Origin: Circinella umbellata
Taxonomy: Eukaryota; Mucoromycota; Mucoromycetes; Mucorales; Lichtheimiaceae
Assembly: GCA_025093555.1 (NCBI GenBank)
Contig: JAIWNF010000037.1
Location: forward strand, 310,001-374,000
DNA length: 64,000 bases
Direction of reading: 5' to 3'
The notes beneath the pieces are model-generated. The model ran no database searches. It saw nothing but the letters and a program-made list of their open reading frames with translations, and was not told where the DNA came from. Position numbers and translations under genes: made by a program. This document shows positions 40,496-52,541 of this stretch, one piece after another (position 1 is the first letter of the stretch; the number at the start of each line of letters is the position of its first letter).

Positions 40496-41678
40496 TCAGG
40501 TATGTTCCAAAAGAATAACAACAAACATGGAAAGTAGAATTCCCAACACTGCGGTCGTTGCAATCAAAACTGTTCCCCTACTTGCTGGGAAGAACCCATT
40601 ACACATGGCATGTTGAGCATGAAAATATCGGGCATTCCCAAAATATAAAAATAAAATACTAAATGTTACAAAAATCGCACCTATTGACCGGCCCATCTTC
40701 CGATGATCCATTCCTGTTGTATCGCCTGGTGATAAGTGATACATTTGAGTGATTGCTAATAATATTAAAGTAGATCCGCCATTAGAGAAGTTTTTTTTGT
40801 TGACAAAATAAAAGTTACGCCTACTTTTCTTGCCCCTCTTTATAATATTCCTCCAAAATCAATATCCCAAAATAATAATAATAAAAAAAAATAGATGCTT
40901 TTGTTTGTATTTACCAACTCCTACGGTTATCAATGATAGAGATGTTCTTAGCCATGCCAAATATGTCCGTTCGTTTGCTAAATATGAATAGTTATAAAAG
41001 TTAATAAAGAATGAAACTTGCTATCATGAATGACCAAATATTTTGGTGCCGCCCGTGCGCAAATAAACCGAGAGGGTCGTCTGTTTCTTTTCTTTTCTCA
41101 TTCTAAATGTTTTTTTTTTCCATGAGCGTTCTTTTTTTATTTTTCTCTACTCGCCATATGCCATTGCAATATCTCTAATTCTATTCAATATACTAGATGT
41201 TCTTTCTTCCCACTGTTACTACTATGTATCTATCTTAATACATACCAAGATGATCGCGTGCAACACTCGCTTTATTTTCAAGCAAGAGGGATCGTGAATA
41301 CCTGGTGTAGATATTTGGAATTTTATCTCTAAATACTTTGGATAGTTGTTTTTCCGAATACTCCTCTTGCGATGACCGTGACTTGACCATATCATCATAT
41401 TTTTCTTTATGGTTGGTATTACAACAAGATCGATTTTCTTCATTCGCAGTAGGTGACAAAGACGGTATCGTGGATGATGTACAATCTCCGTGATACTGCT
41501 GTTGATAATCAATATTTGCTGGATTATTTAATTGTAATGGTAAACTGTTATTTCTTCGTTTGTCATACACCATAGTTGTAGGTGACCAAGATAGTCGATG
41601 AGGTGTGGATGAACAACTCAAGGAGGCATTATGAATATTGGGAGGGGCTGTTGTAACATTTTCTTTAGTAGTTGTCAT
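40496..41678 (-). CDS. DUF202 (YidH/VTC1-like) membrane protein with long disordered N-terminus (251 aa)
   Basis: Exons 41678-41246, 40977-40915 and 40755-40496 sum to 252 codons. The first about 145 residues are polar and probably cytosolic (Ser, Asn, Thr, Gln-rich). Then the DUF202 signature appears: ANERTYLAWLRTSLSLITVG, which extends into VAITQMYHL, with the Arg-Thr-Leu-Ala-Trp-Leu-Arg core intact. Three hydrophobic spans follow or overlap (LSLITVGVAI; IGAIFVTFSILFLYFGNARY; VLIATTAVLGILLSMFVVIL). The same fold occurs in the VTC polyphosphate complex, but this protein lacks SPX and catalytic domains. The role of stand-alone fungal DUF202 proteins is not established. Confidence 0.85.
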
Positions 41679-44010
41679 GATTTTCTTTTTAAAATGTATG
41701 TATTAAGGAATCTGAAGTGGGATATACAGGTGTTTGCTTTGACAGAAAAAAAGAGTAATTAAAACTAATTAAAACAGAAATAACTATAAATTGGCTATAT
41801 TTATATATTTATGATATTTGGGTAAGAAAAAAAGGGATGAAGAATTAGAAATAAACGCAGAAAAGAAGAAAAGAAAACTATGAATAATGAGGAACAGAAG
41901 GAGACATATATTTATATATAATAAGAATATTAAAAAAGATAATCTTGATAGACAAGATATAATATGCATACAAATGACCTATTGAAAGCAGCACCCGCAT
42001 ACTATATCTAACCATTCGGCAATCATATTGGCTTATCACATACATATCTTACGTATTAAAAGAATAAAACATAATTTTATCTGTCGTTTGACTAATCTTA
42101 ACCAAGGGGGTAGGTGAAAAGTGAAGGAGAAGAAAGAAAAGAAGGAGAGAAAGGGGGGGTGGATGAGAGAAAAATAAGAAATTGAATGTTCATCCGTGAA
42201 CATTGCCGATCACTTAAATAATTTTTTTCTCGATTTCACATTACTAGTTTATTTTCGTACATTGAAGATACTCTGCATAATAAGACTGCATTACTATGTA
42301 ATCGTACACCACATTTCTAAATACCTCATAGAAGAAAAAAAGCCATAATATGAATTATTTTTTCAATGTGAGTTCTATCAGTTCAGTTTGAATATTTTTC
42401 TCTCTCTCTCTCTCTCTCTCTCTTTAATTTTACTCTCTGTTATGTTATTAATCAGCTATAATAATATTACCAAGGAGAAAATTGAATAAGATTAAGGAGA
42501 GCAGAGTGATGAATGTAGACAACTTAGTTTTGGATCTTATACTTTCTCTTTTATATTTCCGAACAAAAATAAATACAGTAACAGTATGCATTTAATATTC
42601 TCCTACAAAAGTGTAATCTTTTATGGGTCCATCGTGCTTTCATATCACTCTGTATCCACCTTGTTGCTGTTGTTGTCATCATTACGGTTTTGGGAATTAT
42701 TATTTTGATAGATGAAGGACAAAAAAAGTAACAGTAAAAAAGCATACAAAAGCTTCAGCACATAAATATACTGATGGAGCCATGTGGTATGAATTCTTCT
42801 TCAGGTCAAGTATGTTTCAATCAAAAAGTATCAATCCAAAAAAAAAATTCTACATTATGAAAGAAAAGAGTCAGCAGTGATGCCAATACCTTGGGAATCA
42901 TGCACGTAACAGTGTATATTTTTATTTAGCCTCTAGTTGAGTAAAATAAAATAAAAAAAGGGTTCACCAGACATATTATATGGATAGATCATGCGAATCG
43001 CATCCCTTTACTACAATAAGGATTTTTCGAACTCTAGAGAAAACTAAGAAAATTGCAGAACATTTTCGAAAATGTGTGTAATCTGATAAACTTTCCAATG
43101 TATATATCATACGCAGAGTAACTGGGTTAATGTTACTGCATAAAAAACCTTAATTATCTAGGTACTAAAATCAATATGAAGGATGTTTCTGTAGTTTATT
43201 GTAGAGACCGTATATACAAAATAAATATGAAACAGTTAGCTAATGATTTTTCATTATATACTTTGTTCTGTTGATCGAAGTACGATATCAATTTACGCTA
43301 TTCCTTTGAGTTATTTCTTCATTGGTATCACGAATTCGTGAAATTAATAATAGTTCCAGCAATCTGTATGTAACTATGGTGATTATATTGCTGTAAATCG
43401 AGGTAAAAATCATATTGTGCAAAACAATATTATCTAAGCATTGGTAGAATTATACATTTAAGGTTTTGTTTGGTAGATCTAACTATTGTTCCATGTTCAT
43501 TTTAGCAGTGTAAGATAAGGTCAACTGGGAGTCATCATTTCTGATCGAGGCATAAAATAGTGCATCAAAGTAACTTTTCTTTGTATCAATATACAGTATT
43601 TTGAAAACAGCATATAGTGAGCTATATATATTATTCATTATAATATCGATTTGTCAATAGTAGTTTTTCTTTAAAAAAACCGGCCGACATTATTTAATAG
43701 TCGAGGAAGTGTGTGTATATAGAGAGAATATCTATATAAATTGAAAAGATTATACTCATAAGTGTGAACTGAAGAAGCAAATACTAATCTTCTGTCACTT
43801 ATATGGTTTGGAAAGAGAGGTGTTTTTGTATCAGTCACAGGCTTACACAACAAAAGTGAAACTTAAAAATTTCCTGCTGCATTATAAACCAATGGAGTTA
43901 ATGCTTACGCGAGTATGACAAAGCTTTTGTGGAACAGTCAATTATTATTAATAAGGGCGACTTTGCATCCATTATAAAAGAAACAAAACAAAAAAATTAA
44001 AAAAAAACCC
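41679..44010. other. 2.3-kb divergent intergenic region
   Basis: Separates the DUF202 gene from the divergent glutathione transferase gene. Includes a CT microsatellite near 42401-42423 and A/T runs. No gene, RNA or transposon end recognised. Confidence 0.5.
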
Positions 44011-45692
44011 ATGCTTCATCGAGTTTTTTCTCATTCTCAATATTTTCGTTTACTTTCCTCATTGAAACCTATTTCATTTCGTGCAATGTCTACCGCTAAA
44101 AAAGAACAAACTGAAATCCTCAACTGGGCTTCTAAGGATGGCGAGTTTCGTCGTCAACAATCGGTTTTCCGTGATCAAATCGTTGACGAGCCTGGTGCTA
44201 AATTTGCTCCTGAACGGTATATATATATATATATATATTTATCTGTGTTGTGTGTTGTGTGGTAATGTTTTCAAATATATTAAACGGATATATTATTTAG
44301 TGATCGATATCATTTATACGTTTCATTAGCTTGTCCATGGGTAGATATATGTTGCATAACAGCGCGATTTTCTTTCTTTTTGATTATCATGTAATATTTC
44401 TTCTGTTTTATTAATCAGTGATTGTATTCTTAGGCTCACCGTACATTGATGGTTCGTGAATTAAAAGGGCTTCAAGATTTTATCACTGTATCAGTTGTGG
44501 ATTATTTGTTGCTTGATAAGGGATGGTAGAGTAAACTATTTTTTATGATTTTACTTGATTTTTTTCCCCGCTCACTCACATATTTTTTGTATGACAGGAA
44601 ATTCTCACCTGCTGAAGAATGTCCAGGTGCAATTCCTGATACAGTTAATAATGCTTCATACTTGAGGGATCTTTATTTTAAGGTCAACCCTGAATATAAC
44701 GGTCGTTTCACAGTTCCTGTTCTTTGGGATAAAAAGCTTGATACTCTCGGTAAGATTTAGGAATATTCGTATATATACATTGATATTTGTGAATAAGTAT
44801 GGCTCACATATTTATCTAAAAAAAATAGTGAATAACGAAAGTTCTGAGATTATCCGAATGTTCAATACTTGTTTTGACAAGTTTTTGCCAAATGACAAGA
44901 AGGCTATTAATTATTATCCAGAAAATATACGTGCAGAAATCGATGAATTGAATGAATGGGTTTATGATACTGTTAATAATGGCGTGTACAAGTCTGGATT
45001 TGCAACATCACAACAAGCTTGTAAGTATTGTTTTTCTTTTCTGTTCGGTGAACGCTACTGTAATACACCCTTGAATATACTTAAGAGTAAGGTATAAATT
45101 ATATTTCTATCACGTAGATGAAAACAACGTTTACCCTCTTTTTAAATCCTTGGATCGAATTGAAGATATTCTTTCGAAATCAGATTATTTGGTTGCTAAC
45201 ACTTTTACTGAAGCCGATATTCGCTTATTTACTACCATCATAAGGTAATACATAATAATAACAGTAGTAATAATAGAGTAAAGTGGGTTATAATAAATGA
45301 TGAAGAATAGTATACTAACAAAAAAACTGCTATATATAACTATAACAATGATTATAGATTTGATCCCGTCTATCATGGTCATTTCAAGTGCAATGCCAAA
45401 TCTATTGAAAAAGATTATCCCAATATTCTCAAATGGGCACGTCGCATCTATCAGATGCCTGGAGGTAAACGTCAGCTATGTAACACATCATGTCTTAACG
45501 GGGCTTAGCCCTTTGCTCACACACTCACACACCGTCATCTTTCTTTTTTCTTTTTCTCTCACATTTATAGTTGCTGGTACAGTAAATATGGATCATATCA
45601 AAAAACATTATTATATGTCCCATCGTCAAATTAACCCTACACAAATTGTTCCTATTGGCACTGGACCTGATCTTTCATTACCTATCAGCTAA
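44011..45692 (+). CDS. ECM4: Glutathionyl-hydroquinone reductase, Xi-class (omega-like) glutathione transferase (345 aa)
   Basis: Reduces glutathionyl-(hydro)quinones and related conjugates with glutathione. Eight exons: 44011-44216, 44301-44340, 44434-44525, 44598-44749, 44829-45020, 45118-45244, 45358-45464, 45571-45692 (346 codons). The catalytic motif is CPWAHR, with an intron falling between CPW and A. The Xi-class N-terminal extension is clear (EFRRQQSVFRDQI). So are FTVPVLWDKK, SSEIIRMFN, the helical C-domain (EADIRLFTTIIRFDPVYHGH) and the final HYYMSHRQINPTQIVPIGTG. The first 25 residues are basic and Ser-rich (MLHRVFSHSQYFRLL), suggesting mitochondrial targeting, with an internal Met (MSTAKK) as a possible cytosolic start. 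Confidence 0.92.
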
Positions 45693-46035
45693 AAAAGAAA
45701 AGCCTCTTCAAATGCATAGTAATAAACACTCATTTGTTTGCTGAAAGTTCTTTTTTATAATGATTAATTCTCCATCCTCTTCTTTATCTCCTTTTCTTTT
45801 CATCAACCCTCACCCTCTCGAAAAAATATAATCAAGTAGTTTGACTAATAGGAGTCATGTTTGTATGTTTGGTTGTCAGTTTGTTGATATATAAAGAATA
45901 AAAATAATGATATTACAAATGACGAAACGAAAAAATAAAAAAAGTTTTTTTTCCGTGTTTGAATAAAAAAAAGGGTGAAGTGAAAAGGACAAGAGTGAGT
46001 AAAAAGAAGTATATTGATTTTTTTGTTCTTTTCGT
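45693..46035. other. Convergent intergenic spacer
   Basis: 3' flanks of the glutathione transferase and tropomyosin genes. AT-rich, nothing recognised. Confidence 0.5.
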
Positions 46036-46677
46036 TTATACACCTTCAAGTTGACGTTCCATTTCATCCAACTCATCCTTAACACCCTTGTGCTTAGCTT
46101 CCAACTCGTCATTCTTCTTATCCCAGTCCTTGACTTCTTGTTGAAGTTTAACTGCCTTCTTACCGAGTTGTTCGGCACGCAAGTCAGATTCACGGAAGCT
46201 TCAAAGAGCAAAAGAAAACCCAGTTTTAGTTATTCCATGCCAAGACTTTAACAGCTCAATATATATATACAACTAGCAACAAACGGAATTTTGAAAAAAA
46301 AAAAAAAAACTTACTTGGATGTAGCTTCTTTCAAATCAGCTTCAGCCTTTTCAAGTTGTTCTTCCAACAACTTGGCACGTTCTTGAAGGTCATTGAGATT
46401 ACCGTCCTTTTGGTTATGCTCGGATTCCAAATCGTCAACTTTCTTTTGTGCTTCTTCAGCACGTGTGTTGGCATTATCGATTTCACTGCGAAGCGTGGCA
46501 AGTTTCTAAAAGATTATGCATTTATTATTTTATTTCTTAGTTTAATTATATTTTTCTTTCCAAGGCTTAAATGGGTTTCTTTTATTTTTATATTCAATGT
46601 AGATATAAAACCAAGATGAAGCGCAACAAAAAAGATATATGAAAAAAAAGAGCACTTACCTCCTTGAATTTTTCCAT
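46036..46677 (-). CDS. Tropomyosin, short form (123 aa)
   Basis: Coiled-coil actin-cable-stabilising protein. Exons 46677-46660 (only MEKFKE), 46505-46315 and 46198-46036 total 124 codons. The translation is a continuous heptad coiled coil: KLATLRSEIDNANTRAEEAQ, then KKVDDLESEHNQ, LLEEQLEKAEADLKEATS, FRESDLRAEQLG, and the end VKDELDEMERQLEGV. Start and end align with fungal Cdc8/Tpm proteins, which I recall as about 161 residues, so roughly one 38-residue block is absent internally. No hidden exon is visible in either intron. The tiny first exon is supported by a perfect GTAAGT donor. Confidence 0.88.
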
Positions 46678-48367
46678 TGTAGATTATGATGAAAGGTTAT
46701 AAGGAAAAGAAAAAGAACCCAGTCCTTTGACCAGCCGCAAGGTCTTTACGCTTGGCATTTTAAGAGCCGCGCCACTTAGCAAAGTTGGGGCGCGTGGTTT
46801 CCGCTCTGTTCACGAGAAAAAAAAAAGGGGGGAGGAGAAACAAAAAAAAATATTACAGAGGACTTCTACAACTTAAATGAAATAATTCATAACTAAAGCA
46901 AAACGAGTTCATATTAAAAGAGAATAGATTAACAAAAGAATGATATAACTGTATAGTCAAACTTTCTAGTTAGCCTATTTATCTGAAATATTGAATAAAG
47001 CGTAACTAAGAAAAAGAAATAGTAGCCAAGAAGCAACGCGCATGATTTTGTCTGGATACATATTTTCTTTTTATTTATTAGTATTAATTATGTGAGCTGA
47101 AAGAACAAGCACTATTTAATGTTACAGAAGAAGTTAATATAATTGAAACAATATATAGTTGAGACGTTTGCATAGGGATGAGTATTAGTATCTTCAATTA
47201 TCGACAGTGGAACTCTAGTAATTCATCACGCAGCTATATTTTTATATATCGAACTGGGGATACATTTAAATAGCCGATCACCCTTCAAGATATTATTAGT
47301 CTGACACTCCATGTTATACCTGAGTATTTTATTTTTCCACTCTCAACAAATCCTTTATGTAAGCGAAAGATAAATTGTTCTTTTCTAAATGATCGACAGT
47401 ATCTTTATTCATTTGAATTATACATTTAGATAAAAAAAAGAGAAGAAATCAAGCAATAACTTTTTCGTTTGGATAGTCATTATTGTTATTTACAGATTTT
47501 TCTATAGGAAATATGGTACTCGGCCCGACTTTAAATAGACTAGATTTGACTATACCAGTTATTTTGAAATCTTGCAACTTAAACCGTCTGTTGGTTGTTA
47601 TTCCGAAAAAGAAAAAAAATACAGTAAAAATCCTTTATTATAAACTTTTGAAAGAGAGGTTAACTCTCCACTTTTCTGTAATTTTTGGTTTCTGCAACAA
47701 AAATCAAACTGGATGATATATAACCAAAGTATAAATGAAGAAGTCGTTGTTCATTAATCATATACATATATACCGTAATTTGTAAAAGTCAAGTTGTTTT
47801 TTATATTTTCATCATTGATATTACGGCTGAATTTAGAAAAGCTTCATTCTTATTATTAATATGCAATACGTATACAATGGTGCCATATGTACAAAAGCTC
47901 ATAAATGTACTTGAATATGTTGGGAAAGAAGAGTATATACTTCTTTTGACACTGAAAATGTCGAAAATGGTAATAATTGTCTTTTTAGGGTATAAAAAGT
48001 TGGAGGTAATGATATCAGGTTCAAAGGTTCGTGGTTATTGTCTGAAGACCTATCGTTGTCTTGTTGTCGTTGTCGTCGCCATTTTTTAAATCTCTTCTAA
48101 AAGTCGATTTATTCAATTCAAGGATAGCACCGTATTTAGTGTCATCCTTGTATTGACCACTCTCAGTTGTTTCCACTATCGATTGGACGCATCGACGCGG
48201 ACTCCTGTACATTACTATGGGAAGATAGTGTAGATCATGAAACTTGGGCACACCTGGTCAACCCCTCTGATGTACCTTGAAGTTAAGGAGAACAGGAATT
48301 AAATCACAATTATCCAGAAATCTACCAATTCATCCTCATCGTGAGGTAGATAAAGTTTGCGTTTATT
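46678..48367. other. Intergenic, boundary between host genes and TE-rich region
   Basis: AT-rich. A minus-strand frame around 48021-48251 (PKFHDLHYLPIVMYRSPRRC) has protein-like composition and may be a further scrap of the decayed gene to its right, but I cannot place it in a family. Confidence 0.4.
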
Positions 48368-50106
48368 TTATTTGGCAGCAATAACAATATCTTTGTGCTT
48401 CATCAATAAAAGTCCTTGACCTTCTCGACCTACAAAAAATAAAAGACAAAACCATTGAGTTCCAAACAAACCTAGCGTGTTAAGCGACTCTAACATTCAC
48501 CAAGTTCCCCGATTGTTAGGCTCTTTACCTTTGATATCGAAGCCAATGACAGTAAGTTTTTCATTACCACTTGATCGTACAAATTTGCTCCAAATACTTT
48601 GTTAAGACGCAGATTTTATTTGTTCCAACATCATTATATTCTCATAAGATGTCTTGTTTGGTTCAAATCCAGCATTCAAAAGCTCATACTTGGCATCGCC
48701 ATAAGTAATATACAAAGCTAAATCAACTTTGCGTTTAAGAATGCAATCTCCAGTATTACCACCTGGATGTTTATTGACTATTCAGCCAAACATGTCAGCC
48801 CGACTGGTAGTTCCACTGCTAACAATTATAATAGGGGTGTTCTATTAATAATGACTGATTATCTAGCTTTTTTTTTGTTGAAGATAAGCCTGATAATCAC
48901 ATTACCTGGAATTCCAATATCTATGTCGCGCAATAACGCCATAAACAATGGTTTCTAATAAGCAATAATTGCTGGTTCCGCTCCATCTTTGAGATCCAAA
49001 AGCATATTAGAGTAAGTGCAGTGGGGGCTGTAAATTACTCAGGCCTGTAACTTTACAGCAGCGAAATGGTGCAACGGTGGTTGTAGACCAAACTGTGAAG
49101 TTAAAATCATGGAGATAAAGCTGTAAAGTTACAGTCCGTGTAAAATAAGTTACAGTTTATTTAACACCACCATTGCGCTTATTCTTAAGGCTATGAAAAA
49201 CACAACGATCCAATGCCAATAATGATAAAATTCAAAGATAAAAAAAGCGCTTTTGATCACATTGTACTTACATGGGTTCCATCATATCCATTATTATCAT
49301 AACAAGAGATGATTTTATGTCTATGTTAGACTCCAATGCTGATAATCTTGTATTTGTAACAAAAGACGCGCGCAACAAAGTCCATTATACTCGAAAGCCT
49401 ACATAATATGAAGTTGAGTAAATGATGTACATCAATCATGCGTGTTCCTCTTTAACCTATACTATGATAAGAAGATCACCTTTTTGATAGAACCCATCAA
49501 ATCAACAACGTGAGTGGTTTGGTGATGGTTAAATTCAAACAATTTGTTGTCATTTATCATATCATTAACAAGGTCTGGAATAAAACATTCGTTCAAGATA
49601 GGACGATCAGTTCCTTCCACGTCATTTACTATTTCTGAGAGCAACAACCTAAAAATTAGATAAATGTGAATAATCTAGTAACACGCCTCTTAGTAATAAT
49701 ATTATTATTATATACTACGGGGCATATTCAATAGAAGATTATCACACATACAATGATTGTAATTTGTACAATTTGCTTAACGCTTGGATATTTAAATTTA
49801 GAGCGTACGCCACGATTGAAAATCAACCAATTGACGATACTATCCTCACTGTCTATTATATACATATACTGAATGCATATCGCTATATTGGTGTTGTCAA
49901 TCCTCAGGATCATGTTAAATCAAAGCAAAGCAATCTGTTAATGTCGACGATTTGTTGCGAGCTAAATGTTGAGGATCTCTAACATTAGCATCTGTATCAG
50001 AGTATACAGGCTCTTCTATCGGTAATATCCAGTCGTCTGACTGAAGGCAAATGGTCTTGCATTTCCTTTTCAAAAATTCTCTAACAACTTTCTGCTCCTG
50101 ATACAT
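48368..50106 (-). pseudogene. Decayed coding region of unknown, possibly repetitive, mucoralean ORF family
   Basis: Disconnected minus-strand pieces have protein-like composition. They run from REFLKRKCKTICLQSDDWIL (about 50.07 kb), through DVEGTDRPILNECFIPDLVN (about 49.6 kb), to a 3' part reading LKRKVDLALYITYGDAKYEL, SGNEKLTVIGFDIKG and, across a plausible intron, GREGQGLLLMKHKDIVIAAK with stop 48368-48370. Stops and frameshifts separate the blocks. The style (DDWILP...; a final small beta-rich block) resembles an uncharacterised ORF family I associate with Mucorales genomes, but this is from memory and unverified. A small inverted-repeat insertion sits in the middle. Confidence 0.4.
49020..49177. 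mobile_element. Possible MITE (about 155 bp)
   Basis: The left end CAGTGGGGGCTGTAAAT and the inverted right end CAATGGTGGTGTTAAATAAA are similar. Inside, CTGTAACTTTACAGC and GCTGTAAAGTTACAG face each other. It interrupts the decayed coding region. No convincing target duplication was seen, so it is tentative. Confidence 0.35.
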
Positions 50107-51184
50107 ATAGAGCGTTAAAAAAACGACTCGATTTTATCTTGGTTTTCAGTATTGTTTTTACTTGTTGTATTATGGGAATTTGCATTTGGAATGGTGTTGT
50201 TTTGAGCAATGTTATTTTGAGTAGTGGTGATACTGATTTTCCTGCAAATATTTGTTTTAGGTTGGTTTAAGCTCTTTCAGACGATCCACATTAATATCGA
50301 ATTAATTAACAATGAGTCGACATTGAATTATAAATCATTGTGAATAATGATATGCGTTTTCTCTTCGAAGGTATAAATGGTTACTCTTAGGGATCCTCAT
50401 GAGAACCGAAGAACCGGAACCGGACCGGAGCTGAACTGAGAAAAGTCGAGACGATTCTATGGAAGGAACCGACCGGAACCGACTTGGTTCTACATGGAAA
50501 AAACCGAGAACCGACATTATAATTTAGTAAATTCTTGAGATTTTTAAATTGTCATGGGAAAAAAACATTAATTGTGAAAATAAAGTATGAAGATCTGGAA
50601 TGTAGGGCTTTTTTTTGTATAAACTAGTATAAACTATTAAAGAACAAAAGTATACTGCGTTTTTTTAAATAAGCATTAGAAAAAAAAAATTATAAAAAAA
50701 AGAACTGGTTTTTTTTTGGCAGACTGGAAAAAGAATATCAAAATAGATAGTTTTCCCTTCTTTTTCTTTCTTGCATAATCACTTTCACAAATATAACAAC
50801 AGTACTTTTTTTCTATCATTTAACACGACTATTATTTTTTTTAAAAGTAATTCTTTTACAGATATAACAGCAATAACACAATGGCTGTTTTTGATGCATA
50901 TTTATTTTTATGAATTACCAATAATAAGTTTCTTTCTTCCATTTAACACAGCTGTCATTTACTTATTTCATTTGCTAAGTACTTTTTTTTTGTAGGGGCG
51001 GTGTTGCCGCACATTTTTATTTAATTATACGTCGGGGTTAGAGGGGTATAACTAAGAGATGCTAAAAACAAGGTTAAAACAAAAGAAAATATTATAAGGT
51101 CGAAGAGCATAAATTGAGAAGCATGGAATTGACAACGGGCAAGTATTGGTATACGAAACTTGAGAAGACGGGATCAATTTTCCG
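50107..51184. other. Intergenic or TE-derived, contains a hAT-like end
   Basis: Holds the CCGGAACC-rich segment at 50388-50520 (separate entry) and AT-rich DNA up to the LINE poly-A end. No gene recognised. Confidence 0.45.
50388..50520. mobile_element. Candidate hAT-like terminus with CCGGAACC subterminal repeats
   Basis: Begins TAGGGATCCTCATGAGAACC and continues with multiple GAACCG/CCGGAACCG copies on both strands over about 120 bp. The same plan (TAGGG end followed by dense GC-rich short repeats) is seen at the proven 8-bp-duplication element at 52542 and at 63324. The partner end was not found nearby, so this may be a broken copy. Confidence 0.35.
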
Positions 51185-51239
51185 TTTTTTTTTTTTTTTT
51201 TCTTTTTGTTGGAATCAATATGTGTGCTAGGAGCAGGAA

Positions 51240-52533
51240 TTATGGGGGTTCATAGGGGGAGATCATAGATTTGGAGATAAGAAAATGCATGTTGGAACAG
51301 ATATACTCAGAATTAAATGGCACTTGGTCAAAAAGAAATCGCCAATGCGCAGACCAAATTCCATGAAGAATGCATGCAATGATAACATGACTACTGTATG
51401 ACGAAGGATTGGGAGGAAATTTTAAAGAAAATATAGCTTGATGAATGTTAGATACAGAAGAAGTAGATAAAAAAAGGTCATTCCAAACTGACAACCAAAT
51501 GTTCCATTTGTAAGGACATGAATAGAGAAAATGTATAGGTGTGTCAACAACAGAAGGACAAAAAATACAACAAGGAGAATGATGAATGAGGGGGATAATG
51601 TGATGAAGGGTTTGTTTACACAGGATTGTTTTGTGTGAAACACGATACCATAAGTTTCTTACTATAGATGATACTGTTTCGGACCAAAACCTGTGCTATT
51701 GACTGGATCCCAGAGGCTCTACATAAGAAGTATGAGGATTACATAAAGTTAAAGATATTACAGTATGGCAGAAAATGCATAGGGTAATTACTCTAAGGGG
51801 TTTAGGAAAAGTGAAAGAATCAAGAAAAGCTGACGCCGAATTTTGAATGTGATTCGGAGATGAATGGGGAAGGGGTTGACAAAAAACCAAAAAAAATGGT
51901 TAAAGAAAAAGAAGAGATTGATCAATATATCGAAAAAAAGCAATTATAGTGTTACAGTGGGGGAACTGAGAATGTGGTTTTCTAGCTAATATGTTAGAAG
52001 AAGAGACGTAATATGCATCTGCCACAGTAAGTCTATACTTACGTAACTTGGGAAAAAGAGATAAAGTAAGAGAAGAAGGGGACAAGGAAATAATACTATC
52101 TAACAGTAGGCAAAGAAGTAGAGCAATAGAAGGGTTGTAAGAAAAAGAATTGCGTGGACAAATGTCGATAGTACAACCGAATAAACCCCATAAAGAGGTA
52201 GTAAAGTTAAAAGAAGAAGGACGAAGGGAAGGGAATAATAAACAAAGAATACCATCATGTGGTTGACACAACGCATTAAGGGAATAAAGAATCCATGAGT
52301 GAACAAAAGAATGATGTGGATGAGAAGTAAAGAATAATGGCATAATCCATCAAAACTGCAAACTTAATTGTTGTATCGATGCATTAAGCACTGAAAGACC
52401 ACCTTCATGGCGGGGTAAACGAAAAGTATCATATGAAATTTTAGGAAACATGTTAAAATTAAGAAAGGAAAAACATATAGAGCGAAGAAAAGTGAAAAAA
52501 GATTTAGGAAAAGGGATCAAACATAATACATGC
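51240..52533 (-). pseudogene. LINE polyprotein, C-terminal part with CCHC finger (broken)
   Basis: Reads WHVLCLIPFPKSFFTFLRSI, MFPKISYDTFRLPRHEGGLS, VLNASIQQLSLQ, then about 200 residues of the post-RT region. It ends with LWYRVSHKTILCKQTLHHII, and then PCCIFCPSVVDTPIHFLYSC, the zinc-binding finger found at the end of LINE RT proteins (C-x2-C-x7-H-x4-C). Stops occur (for example before WIMPLFF and after VEPLGSSQ). The upstream fragment 54434-54626 (SWHDKHSNQALSYLGYLLYS) belongs to the same frame. The 9491-10291 ORF resembles this region. Confidence 0.8.
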
Positions 52534-52541
52534 CACAGAGA

